The translations under genes and the position numbers were made by a program. The notes beneath the pieces were generated by a model. The model ran no database searches. It saw nothing but the letters and a program-made list of their open reading frames with translations, and was not told the origin of the DNA. A stretch of DNA of 64,000 bases. Origin: Bacillus sp. AFS029637 (GTDB lineage: Bacteria; Bacillota; Bacilli; Bacillales; Bacillaceae_G). Where the stretch lies: contig NZ_NUPZ01000014.1 of assembly GCF_002584985.1 (NCBI RefSeq), positions 1 through 64,000 of the forward strand, written 5' to 3'. Below, piece after piece: positions 60,658 through 64,000 of the stretch. Every line of letters starts with the position of its first letter. The stretch's first letter is position 1.

Positions 60658-61967
60658 TTTCTGAAGAATATTTTTTGACAGTAAACATAACTCATATAAA
60701 CACCAAAACTTTGCAAAATAAACAATGCTGGCACAATGATATTATAATATGCCACATCTACTTGGAATAACCTTAATAATACATATCCGCTAATTAGCAA
60801 TACGAACAACATATATCCTTCATTTTGTTGTTTTTTAATAAGGAAGTGCAATAAGGCTATAGCCATAAATAACGTTACAGCTATATATATAAGCTTTTCG
60901 CATTTGGACAGAATAGAATTTGTTCCCTCGTTTGAAAACTGATTCATTACTGGTGTTAAAGTTTTAAATCTTTCTCCCTCAATCTCTTTTAACTTTTGAT
61001 CAATATGCTCTGTTACACTTTGATTTTTCGGTATTTTTTCCTCACTTTGAGTTTCTCCGATTAAGACAGATTGAACATACGCCTCGTTCGAAATCGTATA
61101 TTGTGACATTCCCATTGTATGAATCCCGTAACTCACACCAAAATGAACGCTATAAAACAGAATAAGGATCCCTATCATCTTTAATAGCACTTTTTGTTTC
61201 GTTGCCGATTGAAAGAGTTCAATTAATAACACATATACGGCGATAAAAATAGGGAGAAATAATCCCATTGGCAAAATCATATTGCTAAATGCAAATAAAA
61301 TCGCTGAAAGCACCCACATATAAGGATGATCCAATCCTTTATATAAGAGTATGTAACAAGCAAAATAAAATAAAAATATTGCAAGTGATTCTGGCGTTAA
61401 TAAGGAACTCATAAATACATTCGGAATATATAAAGCGTAAAATACAGACGCAATGCGACCACACTCTTCCCCAAAAACCATAGTTGCAATACGATAAATG
61501 AAAAATGCAGTCCCCGCGCAGAGCAAAACGTTAAATAATTGCAATGCGAATACTGTATCGCCAAATATACGAATAATAATTGATTCATAAATAATAAAAG
61601 GCAACTGCACTACATTCTCTACGTTATTGCCAATTGCAATCTGCTTAGCAGACTCAAACATAGCTTTCATATCACCGATTATCGGAACATCTACAAATAG
61701 AACCACACTAAGTCTCGTAACTATAGATATACTTAAAAGAAAAATAAGAAATTGTTTATCTGTAAAACGATACTGTAAAATCGATGCCACTAACAGCATA
61801 AGAATAACAAAAATCACCATTACGATTATTACACTTGTTGTATTTCCTCCGAAAAATTGCTTACTTGTTTCAAACGCCGACCAACAACTATACACAAAAA
61901 ATGCGAGCATCGCACCGATCATTATTTTACTGAAGAAAGATGAAAAATTTGTTTGTATATGATTCAT
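60654..61967 (-). CDS. GT39/ArnT-like membrane glycosyltransferase
   Basis: A 437-residue protein with about ten to eleven helices in the GT-C fold of lipid-sugar-dependent transferases. The first extracytoplasmic loop carries VDVPIIGDMKAMFESAKQIA, where GT39 enzymes have an acidic metal/catalytic pair, and LPFIIYESIIIRIFGD resembles the next conserved motif. A soluble loop lies at about 300-350. It may transfer a sugar from undecaprenyl phosphate to a wall polymer or protein. ATG with AGAGGTGC upstream. It is monocistronic, within the glycan cluster. Confidence 0.7.
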   Translation of the reverse strand: MNHIQTNFSSFFSKIMIGAMLAFFVYSCWSAFETSKQFFGGNTTSVIIVMVIFVILMLLVASILQYRFTDKQFLIFLLSISIVTRLSVVLFVDVPIIGDMKAMFESAKQIAIGNNVENVVQLPFIIYESIIIRIFGDTVFALQLFNVLLCAGTAFFIYRIATMVFGEECGRIASVFYALYIPNVFMSSLLTPESLAIFLFYFACYILLYKGLDHPYMWVLSAILFAFSNMILPMGLFLPIFIAVYVLLIELFQSATKQKVLLKMIGILILFYSVHFGVSYGIHTMGMSQYTISNEAYVQSVLIGETQSEEKIPKNQSVTEHIDQKLKEIEGERFKTLTPVMNQFSNEGTNSILSKCEKLIYIAVTLFMAIALLHFLIKKQQNEGYMLFVLLISGYVLLRLFQVDVAYYNIIVPALFILQSFGVYMSYVYCQKIFFRK

Positions 61968-62279
61968 ATATCCATTGCACCTCTATTTCCATTCATAACA
62001 AAACGATTCTATCATGAATAGGTACACGGCTGATAGGGAATTTCTATGACAAATACAGAGTCATAACTTTTTCACTTGCAATGTAAGCGAATCCTCTTTT
62101 ACACTACACTTTATATATGATAAATTTTCTTTCAGTTACATGAATACAAATACAGAAGTTTTACTAACCCTCTTCTGGAATTCTTTACTTCATTAAATAT
62201 CTAACGATTTTTAATAATTTTGTACTCCACTTACAATACATGTCATTCTGATTGAAAACAGAAAATAGGGGCTGAATAT
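61968..62279. other. 312-bp gap between divergent genes
   Basis: It holds upstream regions of the GT39-like gene (left) and the thioesterase gene (right). One weak plus-strand promoter is TTTACA (62098-62103), 17 bases, TAAATT (62121-62126). No repeat, structured RNA or further gene is seen. Confidence 0.5.
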
Positions 62280-62792
62280 ATGGAAAAGAAATTCATGCGA
62301 GAATCAAAAGCAATTAAAACAACACGTGTTTTTCCTAATGATTTAAATAACCACCAAACGCTTTTCGGAGGAAAACTATTAGCAGAAATTGATAGCATCG
62401 CCTCAATTGCAGCTGCAAGACATAGCCGTAAACATTGCGTCACAGCATCTATCGATTCCGTTGATTTTTTAACTCCCATTCACCAGGCAGATTCTGTTTG
62501 TTATGAAGCATTCGTATGTTACACTGGAAAATCTTCCATGGAAGTTTTCGTAAAAGTAATTGCAGAGAATTTGCTAGCAGGTGAACGTAGAATAGCTGCA
62601 ACATGTTTCATTACATTCGTTGCGTTAAAAGATGGAAAACCTTCATCTGTTCCACAAGTACTTCCTGAAACCGAAGAAGAACATTGGCTACACACAACTG
62701 GTTCAGAGCGTGCAGAAAATAGAAAAAAAGGGCGTTTAAAAAGCAAAGAAATGGCCGAAGTATTAACATTAAGCAAACCTTGGGGTATGTAA
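62280..62792 (+). CDS. Acyl-CoA thioesterase (YkhA/BACH type)
   Basis: A 170-residue single hotdog-domain thioesterase that hydrolyses acyl-CoA. It has VFPNDLNNHQTLFGGKLLAEIDSIASIAAARHS (the conserved Asn-His and Gly-Gly helix) and SIDSVDFLTPIHQADSV (active-site Asp). Natural chain length is not known. ATG with AGGGGCTG upstream. Monocistronic with a terminator. Confidence 0.93.
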   Translation: MEKKFMRESKAIKTTRVFPNDLNNHQTLFGGKLLAEIDSIASIAAARHSRKHCVTASIDSVDFLTPIHQADSVCYEAFVCYTGKSSMEVFVKVIAENLLAGERRIAATCFITFVALKDGKPSSVPQVLPETEEEHWLHTTGSERAENRKKGRLKSKEMAEVLTLSKPWGM

Positions 62793-62800
62793 TATTTGAT

Positions 62801-62840
62801 TTACCTTCCTTTTTACACATCAAAAAGGAAGGTTTTTTAT
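62801..62840 (+). terminator. Terminator of the thioesterase gene
   Basis: ACCTTCCTTTTT-ACACATC-AAAAAGGAAGGT followed by TTTTT. Confidence 0.92.
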
Positions 62841-62968
62841 ATAAAATACATATTGTTGATTTACAAAGTTTATATGCGGTAAACTTATACAGATGTTCTT
62901 GTAATCTTCTACCTTGCAAAAGGCCTATATAATGTACAACATAAAAAATTTGAGGAGATAATAATTAT

Positions 62969-63949
62969 ATGATGGAACAAACACAACTCGTTTCCGTTAT
63001 TATCCCGCTGTATAATGCGGAAAAATACATTGAAGAGACGATGGAATCAATCCTGAATCAGACATATAAAAATATTGAAATTGTAGTTGTTGATGATGGA
63101 AGTAAAGATCAATCAGCTTCTATTGTTAAAAATATCGAAAGAAAATATCCTGAACAAATAAAATATATCTTACAAAAAAATCAAGGTGTTTCTGTTGCTC
63201 GTAATACAGGAATTGAAAACGCAAGCGGAGAATATATTTCTTTTCTTGATAGTGATGATTTATGGCATCATACAAAAATAGAAAAGCAAATGGAAAGCAT
63301 GCACAAAAATAATATGAATGCTTGCTATTGTGGATATATGAACTTTTACGAAGAAACTGGTGAAAAGGTTGAAAACACGACAAACTTTGTTAAAGGAAAT
63401 ATGACAAAAGATTTCTTAACACATCAAGTTTTTGCACAAACGAGTACTTGGATTTTCAAAAAATCTATCGTGATGGATCATAATATTCGTTTCACACCAG
63501 GATGTAGCTGGGGAGAAGACTTAGAATTTCTATTTAAATTAATGAGTGTAACAAATGTGTGTTATGTCGATGAATATTTAACATATTATCGAATCCTATC
63601 AGGAGGAAGCCTTTCTTCGAATTATAAAGAGTATGAATTAAAAACAACGAAAGAATTAGAAGTATTTACTCGAATGAAGAATTGGATTCATAATAAATCT
63701 GAAGACTTAATCACGAAGGATTCTACAGAGCTTATTGAAATCCTTGAGACTTACCTATTTCCATATACAGTCATTAACAATGCTTGTATATACATTAAAG
63801 CGAGCTCTAAATTAGATAAATCAAAAGTCCAATTAATTAAAAGCGATATAAAGAAATATTGTCGCAAAATCTATTCAAAAAATGGAAAGCGTAGCAAAAA
63901 ATTATACGCGATGCTTTGGTTTGTACGCATCAGATTTCTGTTTTCTTAA
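62969..63949 (+). CDS. GT2 family glycosyltransferase
   Basis: A 326-residue enzyme with an N-terminal GT-A domain (about 8-210): VSVIIPLYNAEKYIEETMESILNQTY, VVVDDGSKDQSASIV, GVSVARNTGIENASGEYISFLDSDDLWH (DxD), and CSWGEDLEFLFKLMSV (ED base motif). The C-terminal part is helical and basic (about 240-326), probably membrane-associated. It is likely to act on a lipid-linked surface glycan with the other transferases nearby. ATG with GAGGAGAT upstream. The window ends 51 bases after its stop. Confidence 0.93.
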   Translation: MMEQTQLVSVIIPLYNAEKYIEETMESILNQTYKNIEIVVVDDGSKDQSASIVKNIERKYPEQIKYILQKNQGVSVARNTGIENASGEYISFLDSDDLWHHTKIEKQMESMHKNNMNACYCGYMNFYEETGEKVENTTNFVKGNMTKDFLTHQVFAQTSTWIFKKSIVMDHNIRFTPGCSWGEDLEFLFKLMSVTNVCYVDEYLTYYRILSGGSLSSNYKEYELKTTKELEVFTRMKNWIHNKSEDLITKDSTELIEILETYLFPYTVINNACIYIKASSKLDKSKVQLIKSDIKKYCRKIYSKNGKRSKKLYAMLWFVRIRFLFS

Positions 63950-64000
63950 ATAAAAAATAAGCTTTTAAACATTCTTCCCTTAAACAAATTTAATTTACAA

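Noticed and set aside
1-64000. CRISPR arrays, tRNA or rRNA genes, intact insertion sequences, prophage
   Set aside because: None seen on reading both strands; no regularly spaced repeats and no transposase or integrase frames.

Overview
The window is a low-GC Firmicute chromosome segment that fits the Bacillus cereus group (B. cereus, B. thuringiensis or B. anthracis). Three things support this: strong AGGAGG-type ribosome-binding sites, spore genes (rsfA, cwlJ, gerQ), and gene blocks that match in content and partly in order the B. subtilis ywdA-ywiB region (argS-ywiB, speB-speE, pbpG, ywhD, ywhC, ywhB, ywfO, rsfA, lipL, pta, hemQ, gerQ, ywdK, ywdI, ywdJ, ung, pdxK). The assignment rests on recalled family knowledge, not on a search. 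A 16-bp match to the ParB/Spo0J parS consensus at 50158-50173 suggests an origin-proximal position.

Layout. 1-2971: the N-terminal part of a surface adhesin with a Cna-B-type domain, cut by the window edge, then about 1.6 kb of decayed DNA with a group II intron-like scrap. 2972-17870: argS with ywiB, an S66 peptidase, a YxeA-like protein, a PTS-type membrane protein, polyamine genes speE/speB, a MerR-MFS pair, a GDPD phosphodiesterase, a class A PBP, ywhD/ywhC, a tautomerase and an HD hydrolase. 18017-22205: a four-gene iron-siderophore importer with a Fur box. 22368-34066: rsfA, a frameshifted small secreted peptide, lipL, pta, hemQ, a D,D-carboxypeptidase, cwlJ-gerQ, a K+ channel, a nucleobase permease, a HAD phosphatase and a small membrane protein. 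34174-39363: ung with an ABC exporter and GDSL esterase operon, then a LacI regulator divergent from a membrane protein. 39394-43254: hom, metA and metY, the last two behind a SAM riboswitch. 43533-54732: ClC channel, azoreductase, GAF-kinase/LuxR two-component system, pdxK, a GGDEF protein, cstA-ybdD beside a LytTR regulator with a degenerate receiver, and an MFS carrier. 54888-64000: cell-surface glycan genes (TagA-type, GT4, O-antigen-ligase-like, GT39-like, GT2) mixed with a TRIC channel, HemAT and an acyl-CoA thioesterase.

How the genes work together: methionine synthesis runs hom-metA-metY, with metY-metA controlled by SAM. Spermidine is made from agmatine by SpeB and SpeE. CwlJ and GerQ act together in spore germination. 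LipL serves lipoate assembly and Pta acetate overflow. The iron importer is complete in one place.

The least explained signals are: a structured intergenic repeat present at four and probably five loci (28372, 34104, 48853, 53464, 60573); twin 18-bp palindromes before the PTS-like gene; a LytTR regulator lacking the phospho-acceptor residue; a hairpin that hides the ribosome-binding site of the PBP gene; and the parS site.
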